Assembly: GCF_004402215.1 (NCBI RefSeq)
Contig: NZ_SOEZ01000011.1
Span: forward strand, 62,001-126,000
DNA length: 64,000 bases
Reading direction: 5' to 3'
DNA from: Cryobacterium tagatosivorans
GTDB taxonomy: Bacteria > Actinomycetota > Actinomycetes > Actinomycetales > Microbacteriaceae
Shown here: positions 9,734-18,956 of the stretch, one piece after another
How the letters are laid out: every line of letters starts with the position of its first letter
How positions within the stretch are numbered: position 1 is the stretch's first letter
The notes under the pieces: model-generated
What the model was told of the DNA's origin: nothing
What the model saw: only the letters and a program-made list of their open reading frames with translations
Databases searched by the model: none
Program-made: the position numbers and the translations under genes

Positions 9734-9812
9734 TTCGAAACTCCCTGATGTGTGTTGCGGCTGTGTGGCGACTCGCGTCGAAGACGCAACGATCTCTTTC
9801 CAGCGTAGCGGT

Positions 9813-10187
9813 CTAGGCGCGAGGGCGGCGGGAGCCCGAGGGGCGGCCCAGCCTGAACGCGGCGCGCACGCCGGCCGAGAAGCCCGCCAGCTTGACCAGC
9901 GGGCCACCCACCGTTGCCGCGAACAGGGCGACGAGCGCGGCCGCGTTGCCGGTGGCATCCGCGACGTTGCTGGTGATCGTGTCGACGCGGGCGAGCTGCT
10001 GGTTCGTCTCCCGGATGGTCGTCGTGCCTTCCTGGAGCAGGGGGGTGACCTCGTGGCTGAGCTCGCGGATGGCCAGCGTCGTCTCGTCGAACACGCGTCC
10101 GAGCTTGACCAGCGGCAGGGCGAGGATGCCCACCAGGACCGCGAAAACGCCCGCGGCGATCAATCCGGCGATATCTCCACCTGACAT
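9813..10187 (-). CDS. DUF948 domain-containing protein
   Basis: A 124-aa protein with an N-terminal transmembrane segment (about residues 6-24, GLIAAGVFAVLVGILALPLV). A helical stretch ELSHEVTPLLQEGTTTIRE follows, typical of the DUF948 family, and then a second hydrophobic segment (AALVALFAATVGGPLVKLAG) with a basic tail. The ATG at 10187 is preceded by GGGAG at suitable spacing. It sits between alaS and rpsD with the 73-aa protein. DUF948 proteins are membrane-associated and of unknown function; envelope stress roles have been suggested in Gram-positives. Confidence 0.85.
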   Translation of the reverse strand: MSGGDIAGLIAAGVFAVLVGILALPLVKLGRVFDETTLAIRELSHEVTPLLQEGTTTIRETNQQLARVDTITSNVADATGNAAALVALFAATVGGPLVKLAGFSAGVRAAFRLGRPSGSRRPRA

Positions 10188-10238
10188 TGACAACACTCCC
10201 ATTCCGGAATCGGCATGCAACCGCCGCGACATACGCGA

Positions 10239-10269
10239 AGGGCGGACCACCCACTGGGTGATCCGCCCT
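10239..10269 (-). terminator. probable terminator downstream of rpsD
   Basis: A 15-base stem (AGGGCGGAYCACCCA) with one mismatch and almost no spacer lies between the end of rpsD and the start of the DUF948 gene. There is no clear T-run, as is common in high-GC actinobacteria. It could also be a bidirectional structure. Confidence 0.6.
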
Positions 10270-10313
10270 CAAGCGTAGTTCAGACGCGGCACCCCAGGGG
10301 GGTGCGCGGTGAG

Positions 10314-10943
10314 CTAGCGCGCCGCGTAGTACTCGACGACGAGCTGAACTTCACAGGTCACGGGGATTTCGACGCGCTTCGGGCGACGCACGAGGCGGGC
10401 CTGCAGCTTGTCGAGTTCGACCTCGAGGTAGACCGGGAGCTTGGGGAGCAGGTCGACGTGGCCGCCGGCGGCCGCAACCTGGAACGGCTCCATGCCCTCG
10501 CTCTTGGGCTTGACGTGCATGAGCTGACCCGGCTTCACGCGGAAGGAGGGACGGTCGACCAACTGGCCGTCGACGAGGATGTGACGGTGCACGATCATCT
10601 GGCGGGCCTGGGCGGTCGTGCGGGCGATGGCCGAACGCACGAGGAGGGCGTCGAGACGGGTCTCGAGGATCTCGACCAGGTTCTCACCGGTCAGGCCCTG
10701 GGCGCGACGGGCTTCCTGGAAGGCGATCTTGAGCTGGGCCTCGCGGATGCCGTACTGGGCACGCAAGCGCTGCTTTTCGCGCAGGCGCACGGCGTAGTCC
10801 GAGTCGGTCTTGCGCTTGGTGCGGCCGTGCTCGCCCGGAGCGTACGGACGCTTCTCGAGGTACTTGGCGGCCTTAGGGGTCAGGGCAATGCCCAGAGCGC
10901 GCGACAGGCGGGTCTTGCTACGGGTACGTGACTTGGTAGACAC
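10314..10943 (-). CDS. rpsD: 30S ribosomal protein S4
   Basis: A 209-aa primary 16S rRNA-binding protein of the small subunit. The N-terminus (TKSRTRSKTRLSRALGI, then KRPYAPGEHGRTKRK) and the central S4 RNA-binding domain (RLDALLVRSAIARTTAQARQ, then VDGQLVDRPSFRVKPG) are intact. I chose GTG at 10943, preceded by GAAAGGAACCC, over a longer frame beginning at 10991 that has no site. It is a stand-alone gene rather than part of the alpha operon, as in many actinobacteria, with a leader of about 190 bases. Confidence 0.96.
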   Translation of the reverse strand: MSTKSRTRSKTRLSRALGIALTPKAAKYLEKRPYAPGEHGRTKRKTDSDYAVRLREKQRLRAQYGIREAQLKIAFQEARRAQGLTGENLVEILETRLDALLVRSAIARTTAQARQMIVHRHILVDGQLVDRPSFRVKPGQLMHVKPKSEGMEPFQVAAAGGHVDLLPKLPVYLEVELDKLQARLVRRPKRVEIPVTCEVQLVVEYYAAR

Positions 10944-11134
10944 GGGTTCCTTTCGATGGAGACTCAAACACGGGGAAGCCAGGGCGCACACCTGGGAAAA
11001 GCACGTGCGTCATGGGAGATCAGAGGGGTGGTGCCACGGGACGCTCGGCTACAGAGCGAATCCCATCCAAACCGGAGTTGGGCGCAGCCGCACGCCAAGA
11101 CCGGTTGTAGGCAGCCTCAAGACTAACACAGCGA
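10944..11134 (-). promoter_or_regulatory. rpsD leader region
   Basis: This 191-base gap between rarA and rpsD on the minus strand has no gene. It must hold the rpsD promoter and 5' leader unless rpsD is read from rarA. S4 represses its own synthesis through a leader in several bacteria. I see short pairing stretches but no structure I can assign to a known S4 leader. Confidence 0.35.
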
Positions 11135-12499
11135 CTAGCTTCCGCGGATGATCCGGCGCAGCTTGGCGAGGCGGGACGAGACCTCGCGCTCGTGGCCGTG
11201 TTCGGTGGGTTCGTAGTAGCGCACGGTCTTGAGCTCGTTCGGCGGGTACTGCTGCGCCAGCACGCCCAGCGCGTCATCATGCGGGTACTTGTAGCCCTTG
11301 CCGTGGCCGAGCCGCTTGGCGCCAGGGTAGTGCCCGTCGCGCAGGTGCTTGGGCACCCGGCCGGTCTTCCCGGCCCGCACGTCCGCGATCGCGGCATCCA
11401 GGGCCAGGTAGGCGGCGTTGGACTTCGGCGCCGTCGCCAGGTGCACGACGGCCTGGGCGAGCGGGATCCGGCCCTCCGGCATGCCGATGTACTGCACGGC
11501 GTCCGCTGCGGCTACCGCGATCACGAGGGACTGCGGGTCCGCCATGCCGATGTCTTCGGAGGCGAGCACGATGATCCGGCGGCAGATGAAGCGCGGGTCC
11601 TCCCCCGCCTCGATCATCCGGGCCAGGTAGTGCAGCGACGCGTCGACGTCGGAACCGCGCACCGATTTGATGAAGGCGCTGATCACGTCGTAGTGCTCAT
11701 CGCCGTTGCGGTCGTAGCGCAGCAGGGCGCGGTCGACGGCGAGGGAGACGATCTCGGTCGTGATCACGGGCCGGGCGTCCGTGCCCGCGTCGGTGCCCGC
11801 GTCGGTGGTCGCGGCACTTGTCGTGGCGGCACTGACGGATGCCGCCTCCAGGGCAGTGAGCGCCCGCCGGGCATCGCCGGAGGCGAGCCGGATGATGGCG
11901 GCCCTGGCCTCGCCGTCGAGGACGAACCTGTCCGCCAGGCCGCGCGGATCGACGACGGCACGGTCGACGACGATGCCGAGGTCCTCGTCGCTGAGGGTTT
12001 CCAGGGTGAGCAGCAGGGACCGGGACAGCAGCGGCGAGATGACCGAGAAGGAGGGATTCTCGGTCGTCGCTGCGACGAGGATGATCACGCCGTTCTCCAC
12101 GCCCGGCAGCAGGGCATCCTGCTGGGCCTTGCTGAAGCGGTGGATCTCGTCGAGGAAGAGCACCGTCGACAGGCCGTAGAGATCGCGGCTGGTGCGCGCC
12201 TCTTCCATCACCTGGCGGACATCGCGCACGCCGGCGGACACGGCGGAGAGCTCGACGAACCGTCGCCCTGAGCTGTGTGCGATGGCCTGGGCCAGGGTCG
12301 TCTTCCCGGTGCCGGGCGGGCCCCAGAGGATGACCGAAACCGAGCCGCGCTCCCCCGTCTTGTCGCTGGCCAGGCTGACCAGCGGGGAGCCCGGGGTCAG
12401 CAGGTGCCGCTGACCGGCGACCTCGTCGAGGCTTTTCGGGCGCATCCGCACGGCGAGGGGGGTTGCGCCACTGCGCAGTCCCGGTTGGGCATCCGACAT
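11135..12499 (-). CDS. rarA: replication-associated recombination protein A (RarA/MgsA AAA+ ATPase)
   Basis: A 454-aa AAA+ ATPase related to clamp loaders and to MgsA/WRNIP1, acting at stalled forks. Walker A is GPPGTGKTT, Walker B is LFLDEIHRF, sensor 1 is [10 protein letters not shown] and sensor 2 is [10 protein letters not shown]. The C-terminal tetramerisation domain includes [20 protein letters not shown]-like sequence. The ATG at 12499 has GGAGG only one base upstream, unusually tight, so the true start could be slightly downstream. A Ser/Thr/Ala-rich insertion ([20 protein letters not shown]) lies between the ATPase core and the C-terminal domain. Confidence 0.92.
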   Translation of the reverse strand: MSDAQPGLRSGATPLAVRMRPKSLDEVAGQRHLLTPGSPLVSLASDKTGERGSVSVILWGPPGTGKTTLAQAIAHSSGRRFVELSAVSAGVRDVRQVMEEARTSRDLYGLSTVLFLDEIHRFSKAQQDALLPGVENGVIILVAATTENPSFSVISPLLSRSLLLTLETLSDEDLGIVVDRAVVDPRGLADRFVLDGEARAAIIRLASGDARRALTALEAASVSAATTSAATTDAGTDAGTDARPVITTEIVSLAVDRALLRYDRNGDEHYDVISAFIKSVRGSDVDASLHYLARMIEAGEDPRFICRRIIVLASEDIGMADPQSLVIAVAAADAVQYIGMPEGRIPLAQAVVHLATAPKSNAAYLALDAAIADVRAGKTGRVPKHLRDGHYPGAKRLGHGKGYKYPHDDALGVLAQQYPPNELKTVRYYEPTEHGHEREVSSRLAKLRRIIRGS

Positions 12500-12639
12500 T
12501 CCTCCAGCGTAGTTTGTGCCGCCGACTCGCGGTCCCCGCGCGGCACTTTGCCCGCCCCGCTCCCGATGCGTAGAGTTCAAGCGGCAGCACCCGTGCCCCT
12601 TTGTGTCTACCCGCCGGCGGCGGCTCCTGGAGGATTGAC

Positions 12640-13434
12640 GTGGTTCCGAGCACCAAGCAAGACCGGGCGTCCCGCGAGGCCAGGGCCAGGGCGCGTGCCT
12701 ACCAGGCGAGGCGCGCCGTGCACGAGCACCAGCAGAAGCGTCGGAAACGCGACAATGTCATCGCCTGGAGTGCGCTCGGCCTGGTCCTGATCCTCGCCGT
12801 CGGCGCCCAGCTTCTCTTCTTCTCCGGCGGCCCCGGCACCCCGGTGCCGAGCGCGAGCCCCACGCCCACGCCCAGCGCCTCGGCCCCGGCCGGCGCGAAC
12901 ACGGGCGACGTTCCGCCCAGCACCCTCGCCGAGGGTCGCACCTGGACGGGGTCGCTCACCCTCAACAGCACGAAGCTCGGCTTCGAACTCGACGGCAAGC
13001 TCGCCCCGCAGGCCGTGTCCTCCACGGTCGATCTGGTCAAGTCCGGCTTCTACGACGACGTCTCCTGCCACCGGCTCACCACCGGCGGCTTCTTCGTACT
13101 CCAGTGCGGCGATCCCGACGGAACGGGCGCGGGCGGCCCCGGTTACAGCTACGGCCCGATCGAGAACGCGCCGGCGGACAACGTCTACCCGGCCGGCACG
13201 ATCGCCATGGCCCGCCAGGGCGGCAACGGCTACAGCATGGGCAGCCAGTTCTTCATCGTCTACAAGGACACGACCATCCCGGCCGACGCTGCCGGCGGCT
13301 ACACGGTCCTCGGCAAGATCACCAGCGGACTCGACGAGTTGACCGCGAAGATCACGGATGCCGGGGTGAAGGACGGCAAGACGGACGGCGCCCCGAAGGT
13401 CCCGACCACGATCACGGCGATAACAGTTCAGTAG
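12640..13434 (+). CDS. membrane-anchored cyclophilin-type peptidyl-prolyl isomerase
   Basis: A 264-aa protein: a basic N-terminus of 45 residues, one transmembrane helix (about 46-62, [21 protein letters not shown]), a Pro/Ser/Ala-rich linker and a cyclophilin domain (about 105-264). Domain signatures include [40 protein letters not shown] and [10 protein letters not shown]. It is expected outside the membrane, helping fold secreted proteins. The catalytic Arg of the FxRxI motif is replaced within [12 protein letters not shown], as in other actinobacterial versions. I chose GTG 12640 because GGAGG lies six bases upstream. Divergent from rarA. Confidence 0.9.
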   Translation: MVPSTKQDRASREARARARAYQARRAVHEHQQKRRKRDNVIAWSALGLVLILAVGAQLLFFSGGPGTPVPSASPTPTPSASAPAGANTGDVPPSTLAEGRTWTGSLTLNSTKLGFELDGKLAPQAVSSTVDLVKSGFYDDVSCHRLTTGGFFVLQCGDPDGTGAGGPGYSYGPIENAPADNVYPAGTIAMARQGGNGYSMGSQFFIVYKDTTIPADAAGGYTVLGKITSGLDELTAKITDAGVKDGKTDGAPKVPTTITAITVQ

Positions 13435-13522
13435 TTTCACGCGAGCGACGCGCGGGCTTGCAATAGGCTGGGTGCAGTATGCCCCGTTCGGGGCCACGCA
13501 ACGACTCAGCAAGGTGAGGCTC

Positions 13523-14755
13523 TTGACTCCGACAGATCAGCAACCATGGGGTCGCGTAGACGAAACCGGCACGGTTTACGTGCGCGAAACGACGGGCGAG
13601 CGCGCCGTCGGCCAATACCCGGACGCCACCCCGGAAGAGGCCCTGGCCTACTTCGAACGCAAGTACGTCGAGCTGAACGGGCAGGTCACCCTGCTCGAAC
13701 AGCGCGCCAAGGGCGGCGCGCCTGCCGCTGACATCGCGAAGACCGTCGCCAACCTGACCGCCACGGTGGCCACCGCCAACGCCGTCGGCAACCTGGCCGC
13801 CCTCGCCGAGCGCCTCGCCGCCCTCGGCGGCGCCGTGACCGAACTCACCGAGCAGCAGGGCGCCGAAGCGAAGGCCGCGGCCGGCGCCGCGCTCGCCGAA
13901 CGTGCCGCGATCGTCGAAGAGGCCGAGCGCCTCGCCGCCGAGGACCCCGCCAAGACCCAGTGGAAGCAGACGAGCGCGGCGCTCGACGAACTGTTCACCA
14001 AGTGGCAGGCCCACCAGCACGACGCCCCGCGCATCCCCAAGGGCGAGGCCAACGAGCTGTGGAAGCGCTTCCGCGCGGCCCGCACGACCATCGAACAGAA
14101 CCGCAAGGCATTCTTCGCGGAACTGGACAGCGCCCACAAGGACGTTCGCACGCGCAAGCAGCAGCTGATCGAGAAGGCCGAGGCGCTCGCGCCCAAGGGC
14201 GCCGACGGCATTCCGGCCTACCGGGCCCTCCTGGACGACTGGAAGAACGCCGGCCGCTCCGGCAAGAAGCAGGACGACGCCATGTGGGCGAAGTTCAAGG
14301 CCGCCGGCGACGTCCTCTACGGTGCCAAGGGCGAGATCGATGCCCAGGACAACGAGGAGTTCGCCGGGAACCTCACCGCGAAGCTCGAACTGCTGACCGA
14401 GGCGGAGACGCTGCTGGCCGAGACCGACCGCGCCAGGGCGCGCGAGACCCTCACGTCGATCCAGCGTCGTTGGGACGCCATCGGCAAGGTTCCCAGGGAC
14501 CAGGTCAAGGTCGTCGACGAGCGCCTGCGCAAGGTGGAAGCCGCCGTGCGCAAGCTCGACGACGAGCACTGGAAGCGCAACAACCCGGAGACCAAGGCCC
14601 GCGCCGAGGGTCTCGCCGGCCAGCTGAACGACGCGATCGCCAAGCTCGAGGCCGAGCTCGCCGCGGCCGAGGAGAGCAAGGATGCCAAGGCGATCGCCGA
14701 GGCCACCGAGGCTCTCGAGACCCGCAAGGCGTGGCTGAAGGCCATCGGCCAGTAG
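13523..14755 (+). CDS. DUF349 domain-containing protein
   Basis: About 410 aa. After a short N-terminal beta segment (WGRVDETGTVYVRETTGERA, QYPDATPEEALAYFERKY) the protein is almost entirely helical with long coiled-coil segments. It carries repeated DUF349 units such as TQWKQTSAALDELFTKWQ, ALLDDWKNAGRSGKKQDDAM and SIQRRWDAIGKVPRDQVK. The TTG at 13523 has GGTGAGG just upstream; an ATG at 13472 in the same frame has no such site. DUF349 proteins are widespread in actinobacteria and of unknown function. A strong hairpin follows the stop. Confidence 0.88.
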   Translation: MTPTDQQPWGRVDETGTVYVRETTGERAVGQYPDATPEEALAYFERKYVELNGQVTLLEQRAKGGAPAADIAKTVANLTATVATANAVGNLAALAERLAALGGAVTELTEQQGAEAKAAAGAALAERAAIVEEAERLAAEDPAKTQWKQTSAALDELFTKWQAHQHDAPRIPKGEANELWKRFRAARTTIEQNRKAFFAELDSAHKDVRTRKQQLIEKAEALAPKGADGIPAYRALLDDWKNAGRSGKKQDDAMWAKFKAAGDVLYGAKGEIDAQDNEEFAGNLTAKLELLTEAETLLAETDRARARETLTSIQRRWDAIGKVPRDQVKVVDERLRKVEAAVRKLDDEHWKRNNPETKARAEGLAGQLNDAIAKLEAELAAAEESKDAKAIAEATEALETRKAWLKAIGQ

Positions 14756-14768
14756 TCCCCAGCGAGAA

Positions 14769-14802
14769 GATTCCGGTGATCTGTCCACAGATCACCGGAA
14801 TC
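14769..14802 (+). terminator. terminator hairpin after the DUF349 gene
   Basis: A perfect 16-base stem (GATTCCGGTGATCTGT and its complement) with two unpaired central bases, 13 bases after the DUF349 stop. It has no T-run, so it is an actinobacterial-type terminator or a bidirectional hairpin. Confidence 0.65.
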
Positions 14803-14839
14803 GTGCGTTAAGCGCCCGGCCGGTCCGCATCCTTGTCGC

Positions 14840-15421
14840 ATGACCGGCCTGCTCGCCCCGGTGCTCACGCCGGATGATCTTCCCCTCGCCGAGCTGTGCG
14901 CCGCTCGCCTCGACGGCGAGGTCTACCCGCTGGTTGACTCATGGTGCCCGGTCGACGAGGTGGACGGGCCGGTCGTCCGGGCCCTCGCCGCCGGCCAGCT
15001 GGTTCCTCCCCGGGCGATCGCCGAACGGATGACCGCCGCCTGGGTGTACGGCCTCGTCGCCGAACCGGGCCGGCACCAGTTCTGCGTCGACCACGGCGCG
15101 CGCACCCACGTGCCGCCGTCCCAGCGCCTGCAGCTGCGGGAGGTGCACTGCGCTGCGGAGGAGACCCGGGTCATCGCCGGGCTGCGGGTGACCACCCCGC
15201 TGCGCACGGTCGTCGACCTCGCGAGGTCGCCCGCACCGGGCGCTGCCGGCACCGACGCGGAACCTGGCCTGGTTGCCCTGCTGGCGGCACTCCTCCGGCT
15301 CGGCGGTTTCGCCGACGCCGACGCCGCGGAGCAGCTGTGCCGGCGCCAAAACCTGCCGCATAAGGTGATCGCGCTGGCTCGGCTCGCCGCAGCGCAGGCC
15401 CTGCTCGAGCATCCACTGTGA
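14840..15421 (+). CDS. AbiEi-like (type IV antitoxin family) protein, no partner visible
   Basis: A 193-aa protein resembling the AbiEi-type proteins common in Microbacteriaceae: an N-terminal Leu/Asp-rich region, MTAAWVYGLVAEP, then QLREVHC and the hallmark RVTTPLRTVVDLAR. The C-terminus is an Ala/Leu-rich helical region. In classic type IV systems AbiEi represses and neutralises the nucleotidyltransferase AbiEii; no such toxin gene lies next to it, so it is an orphan and need not be an antitoxin. The start is the ATG at 14840. It is convergent with relA. Confidence 0.6.
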   Translation: MTGLLAPVLTPDDLPLAELCAARLDGEVYPLVDSWCPVDEVDGPVVRALAAGQLVPPRAIAERMTAAWVYGLVAEPGRHQFCVDHGARTHVPPSQRLQLREVHCAAEETRVIAGLRVTTPLRTVVDLARSPAPGAAGTDAEPGLVALLAALLRLGGFADADAAEQLCRRQNLPHKVIALARLAAAQALLEHPL

Positions 15422-15452
15422 CCGTTCGGGGCCGGTTCGCCGCGGATGTCCC

Positions 15453-15522
15453 CCGAGAGTCGCCGTTCACGCAGAGAATCGCCGCTAGAACGGCGACTCT
15501 CGGCAGTTACGGCGATTGTCGG
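15453..15522. repeat. dispersed ~70-bp intergenic repeat, copy 1 (element E)
   Basis: Inverted arms CCGAGAGTCGCCGTTC (15453-15468) and its complement (15488-15503), then a degenerate third copy of the right arm at 15507-15522. A closely related element lies at 47302-47370. It sits between the convergent AbiEi-like gene and relA. Confidence 0.8.
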
Positions 15523-15560
15523 CGTCCCACCCTGAGCGGTCCCGCGCGGTGAGCGAGCGC

Positions 15561-17813
15561 CTAGCCGTCGCTGACGCGGTAGACGTCGTACACGGCGTCG
15601 ATGCGGCGCACGGCGTTCAGGACCCGGTCCAGGTGGGTCACGTCGCCCATCTCGAAGACGAACCGGCTGAGGGCAAGCCGGTCGCTCGAGGTGTTGACCG
15701 TGGCGGAGAGGATGTTGACGTGGTGCTCGGACAGCACCCGGGTCACATCCGAAAGCAGACCCGACCGGTCGAGCGCCTCGATCTGGATGTGCACGAGGAA
15801 GAGGCTCTTCGAGGTGGGGGCCCACTCCACGTCGATCATCCGCTCGGGCTCCTTGAGCAGCGACTGAACGTTGTGGCACTCGGCCTGGTGCACCGACACC
15901 CCGGAACCGCGGGTGATGAAGCCCACGATCTTGTCCCCGGGAACCGGGGTGCAGCAGCGGGCCAGTTTGACCAGGATGTCCGGCGCGCCGCGGACGAGCA
16001 CTCCGGAGTCGCTGTTACGCAGGGTCTGGGTGCGGCCGCGGGGTGCGACCGGCAGGTCGGTGTTGTCGCTCTCCTCGACGCTCTGCAGCGAGGCGACGAC
16101 CTTCTCGAGCACGGACTGGGTCGAGACGTGCCCCTCGCCGACGGCGGCGTACAGCGCGGAGACGTCCTCGTACTTCATCATCGCGGCGACTTCGGCGAAC
16201 GAGTCCTGGTTCATCAGCTTCTGCAGCGGCAGGTTCTGCTTGCGCATGGCCCGGGCGATCGAGTCGCGGCCCTGCTCGATGGCCTCGTCGCGGCGTTCCT
16301 TGGTGAACCACTGGCGGATCTTGTTACGGGCCCGCGGGCTCTTGACGAAGTTCAGCCAGTCCTGGCTGGGGCCGGAATCGGGATTCTTCGAGGTGAACAC
16401 CTCGACGACGTCGCCGGTCTCCAGTGCGCTCTCCAGCGGGACCAGGCGCCCGTTGACCTTGGAGCCCATCGTGCGGTGGCCGACCTCGGTGTGCACGGCG
16501 TAGGCGAAGTCGACCGGGGTGGCGCCGGCGGGCAGGCCGATGACGCGCCCCTTCGGCGTGAACACATAGACCTCTTTGGCGCCGATCTCGAAGCGCAGCG
16601 AATCGAGGAACTCCCCCGGGTCGGCGGTCTCTGCCTGCCAGTCGGAGATGTGCGCCAGCCAGGCCATGTCGGTGTCGCTCTGCGGGCCGGGGCCGCTGCT
16701 CTTGCCGGTGGTCTGGTCCTTGTACTTCCAGTGCGCGGCGACCCCGAATTCGGCGCGCTGGTGCATCTCCTGGGTGCGGATCTGGATCTCCACCGGGCGG
16801 CCGTTGGGCCCGAGGACCGTCGTGTGCAGCGACTGGTAGAGATTGAATTTGGGGGTGGCGATGTAGTCCTTGAACCGGCCGGGCAGCGGCGTCCACCTCG
16901 CGTGGATCGCGCCGAGCACGGCGTAGCAGTCGCGCACCGAGTTGACCAGCACCCGGATGCCGACGAGGTCGTAGATCTCGTCGAACTCGCGGCCGCGCAC
17001 GACCATCTTCTGGTAGATCGAGTAGTACTGCTTCGGACGCCCGGCGACCTTGCCCCGGATCCGGGCGGCCTTGAGGTCGTCGTTGATCGCGTCGATGACC
17101 TGCTGCACGAATTCCTCGCGCTGGGGCGTGCGCTGCCTGACCAGGCTCTCGATTTCCGCGTAGAGCTTCGGGTACAGCACCGCGAAGGAGAGGTCTTCGA
17201 GCTCCCACTTGATCGTCTGGATCCCCAGCCGGTGCGCCAGCGGCGCGTAGATCTCCAGCGTCTCGGTCGCCTTGCGCGAGGCCGACTCCGCCGAGACGAA
17301 GCCCCAGGTGCGCGCGTTGTGCAGGCGGTCCGCGAGTTTGATGATCAGCACCCGGATGTCCTTGGACATCGCGACGATCATCTTGCGCACGGTTTCGGCC
17401 TGGGTGCTGTCGCCGTACTTGACCTTGTCGAGCTTGGTGACACCGTCGACGAGCATCGCGATCTCGTCGCCGAAATCGGCCCGCAGCTGGTCGAGGGTGT
17501 ACTCCGTGTCCTCGACCGTATCGTGCAGCACGGCCGCGGCGATGGTCTTCGGCCCGATGCCGAGGTCGGCCAGGATCTGGGCGACGGCCACCGGGTGGGT
17601 GATGTACGGCTCGCCGCTCCGCCGGACCTGGCCCTCGTGGGCGCGTTCGGCCGCGGTGTAGGCGCGTTCGATGATCGCGAGGTCGGCCTTGGGATGGTGC
17701 ATCCGCACGGTCTTGATCAGGGTGTCAACGGCCCCGACCGGCTGGGCGCGGGAGAAGATGCGCGGCACCAGGCGGCGCAGTGAAGCGGTGGATGGCGTCG
17801 TTGTCTCCGTCAT
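15561..17813 (-). CDS. relA: bifunctional (p)ppGpp synthetase/hydrolase
   Basis: A 750-aa Rel protein controlling the stringent response. Domains in order: HD hydrolase (about 45-200, with HDTVEDT and KLADRLHNART), synthetase (about 240-370, with YQKMVVRGREFDEIYDLVGI and FNLYQSLHTTVLG), TGS (YVFTPKGRVIGLPAGATP), a helical and Cys-containing region (LARCCTPVPGDKIVGFITRG) and a C-terminal ACT domain. Both catalytic halves look intact, so it should make and degrade (p)ppGpp. The ATG at 17813 has GGTGA upstream, overlapping the stop of a 41-codon ORF. In mycobacteria apt lies between secF and relA; it is absent here. Confidence 0.96.
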   Translation of the reverse strand: MTETTTPSTASLRRLVPRIFSRAQPVGAVDTLIKTVRMHHPKADLAIIERAYTAAERAHEGQVRRSGEPYITHPVAVAQILADLGIGPKTIAAAVLHDTVEDTEYTLDQLRADFGDEIAMLVDGVTKLDKVKYGDSTQAETVRKMIVAMSKDIRVLIIKLADRLHNARTWGFVSAESASRKATETLEIYAPLAHRLGIQTIKWELEDLSFAVLYPKLYAEIESLVRQRTPQREEFVQQVIDAINDDLKAARIRGKVAGRPKQYYSIYQKMVVRGREFDEIYDLVGIRVLVNSVRDCYAVLGAIHARWTPLPGRFKDYIATPKFNLYQSLHTTVLGPNGRPVEIQIRTQEMHQRAEFGVAAHWKYKDQTTGKSSGPGPQSDTDMAWLAHISDWQAETADPGEFLDSLRFEIGAKEVYVFTPKGRVIGLPAGATPVDFAYAVHTEVGHRTMGSKVNGRLVPLESALETGDVVEVFTSKNPDSGPSQDWLNFVKSPRARNKIRQWFTKERRDEAIEQGRDSIARAMRKQNLPLQKLMNQDSFAEVAAMMKYEDVSALYAAVGEGHVSTQSVLEKVVASLQSVEESDNTDLPVAPRGRTQTLRNSDSGVLVRGAPDILVKLARCCTPVPGDKIVGFITRGSGVSVHQAECHNVQSLLKEPERMIDVEWAPTSKSLFLVHIQIEALDRSGLLSDVTRVLSEHHVNILSATVNTSSDRLALSRFVFEMGDVTHLDRVLNAVRRIDAVYDVYRVSDG

Positions 17814-17817
17814 CGCT

Positions 17818-17943
17818 TCACCTCACTCTCCCTGGCCTATTATCGCTGATCCAGCCGACAACATCGCCATGGGCGCCTGACCAGTCCTCCGGGGCGCAAG
17901 CCGCTGCGTGTGCGGCGGCCGGCGCGTCCGGAGTCAGGCTCAT
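17818..17943 (-). CDS. candidate 41-aa protein between secF and relA
   Basis: An ATG at 17943 overlaps the secF stop as ATGA, and the stop (TGA at 17818) lies four bases before the relA ATG. The ORF therefore fills the whole gap between the two genes. Its product is Ala-rich at the N-terminus, then EDWSGAHGDVVGWISDN and a basic end. I do not recognise it. The exact couplings on both sides suggest it is translated. It could equally be a spacer that keeps ribosomes moving into relA, or a remnant of a larger gene. Confidence 0.4.
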   Translation of the reverse strand: MSLTPDAPAAAHAAACAPEDWSGAHGDVVGWISDNRPGRVR

Positions 17944-18956
17944 ACGGTCAGGTTCTCCGGTGACTTCGCGGTGACGCCCGCCTTGGCGCGGAGGGCGAGT
18001 GCCTTCTTGTCGCGCTTGCGGATGGCCGGCTCCGCGGTGCGGAGCTGGGCGTACAGCGGAGCGGCCAGGAAGATCGTCGAATACGTTCCGACGAAGATTC
18101 CGATCAGGAGCGCCAGGGCGATGTCGCGCAGGGTTCCCGCGCCGAGCACGAAGGCTCCGATGAACAGGATCGACGCCACCGGCAGCATGGCCACGACGGA
18201 GGTGTTGATCGAGCGCACCAGGGTCTGGTTCACGGCGAGGTTGACCGACTCCGCGAACGTGCGGCGGGACTCCGATCCGTCCTCCGCCGTGTTCTCCCGG
18301 ATCTTGTCGAAGACCACGACGGTGTCGTAGAGCGAGTAGCCGAGGATCGTGAGGAAGCCGATGACGGCGGCCGGGGTGATCTCGAAGCCGGTGAGTCCGT
18401 AGAAGCCCGCCGTGAGGACCAGGTCGTGCAGGAGCGCGATCATCGCCGAGAGCGACATCTTCCAGGTGCGGAAGTACAGCGCCATGACGATGAAGGCGAG
18501 CACGAGGAACACCAGCAGGCCGCGGAGCGCCTGGCCGGTGATGTCCGCGCCCCAGGACGGGCCGATGAACGAGGAGGTGACCTTGGTTTCCGGGACGTTG
18601 TAGGCCGCGGCCAGGGCCGCGCGCACCTCGCGGGACGCCGAGGACTCCAGCTGGTCGGTCTGCACCCGGATGCCCGTGGTGCTGACGGTGGAGATCTTCG
18701 GCACGGCCGCAGGGTCGACGCCGGCGACGGCCTCGGCGGCCGGGGCCTGGTCCTGGGTCTTGACCTCGGAGACGACGAACTCGGAGCCGCCGGTGAATTC
18801 GATGCCGAAGACGAAGCCGCCGCGGAGCAGCGGGCCGACCACGGCAATCAGGATCATCACGCCGGCGATCAGGTACCAGAGTTTGCGGCGGCCGACGATG
18901 TCGAAGGAACGCTTCCCGGTGTAGAGGTCGTTGCCGAACTGGGCGAAGCTGGCCAT
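17940..18956 (-). CDS. secF: protein translocase subunit SecF
   Basis: A 338-aa RND-fold membrane protein that works with SecD to complete pre-protein export using the proton motive force. The first transmembrane helix (WYLIAGVMILIAVVGPLL) is followed by the signature GIEFTGGSEF and an external domain. Five further helices include VIGFLTILGYSLYDTVVVFD, the hallmark SecF segment, and MLPVASILFIGAFVLGAG. The ATG at 18956 overlaps the last base of secD (TAATG). Confidence 0.96.
   Translation of the reverse strand: MASFAQFGNDLYTGKRSFDIVGRRKLWYLIAGVMILIAVVGPLLRGGFVFGIEFTGGSEFVVSEVKTQDQAPAAEAVAGVDPAAVPKISTVSTTGIRVQTDQLESSASREVRAALAAAYNVPETKVTSSFIGPSWGADITGQALRGLLVFLVLAFIVMALYFRTWKMSLSAMIALLHDLVLTAGFYGLTGFEITPAAVIGFLTILGYSLYDTVVVFDKIRENTAEDGSESRRTFAESVNLAVNQTLVRSINTSVVAMLPVASILFIGAFVLGAGTLRDIALALLIGIFVGTYSTIFLAAPLYAQLRTAEPAIRKRDKKALALRAKAGVTAKSPENLTV

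Noticed and set aside
11740-11835. Short tandem DNA repeat in rarA (repeated GTGCCCGCGTCGG-like units)
   Set aside because: It encodes a Thr/Asp/Gly-rich linker in frame and looks like a normal flexible insertion, not a regulatory or CRISPR-like repeat.
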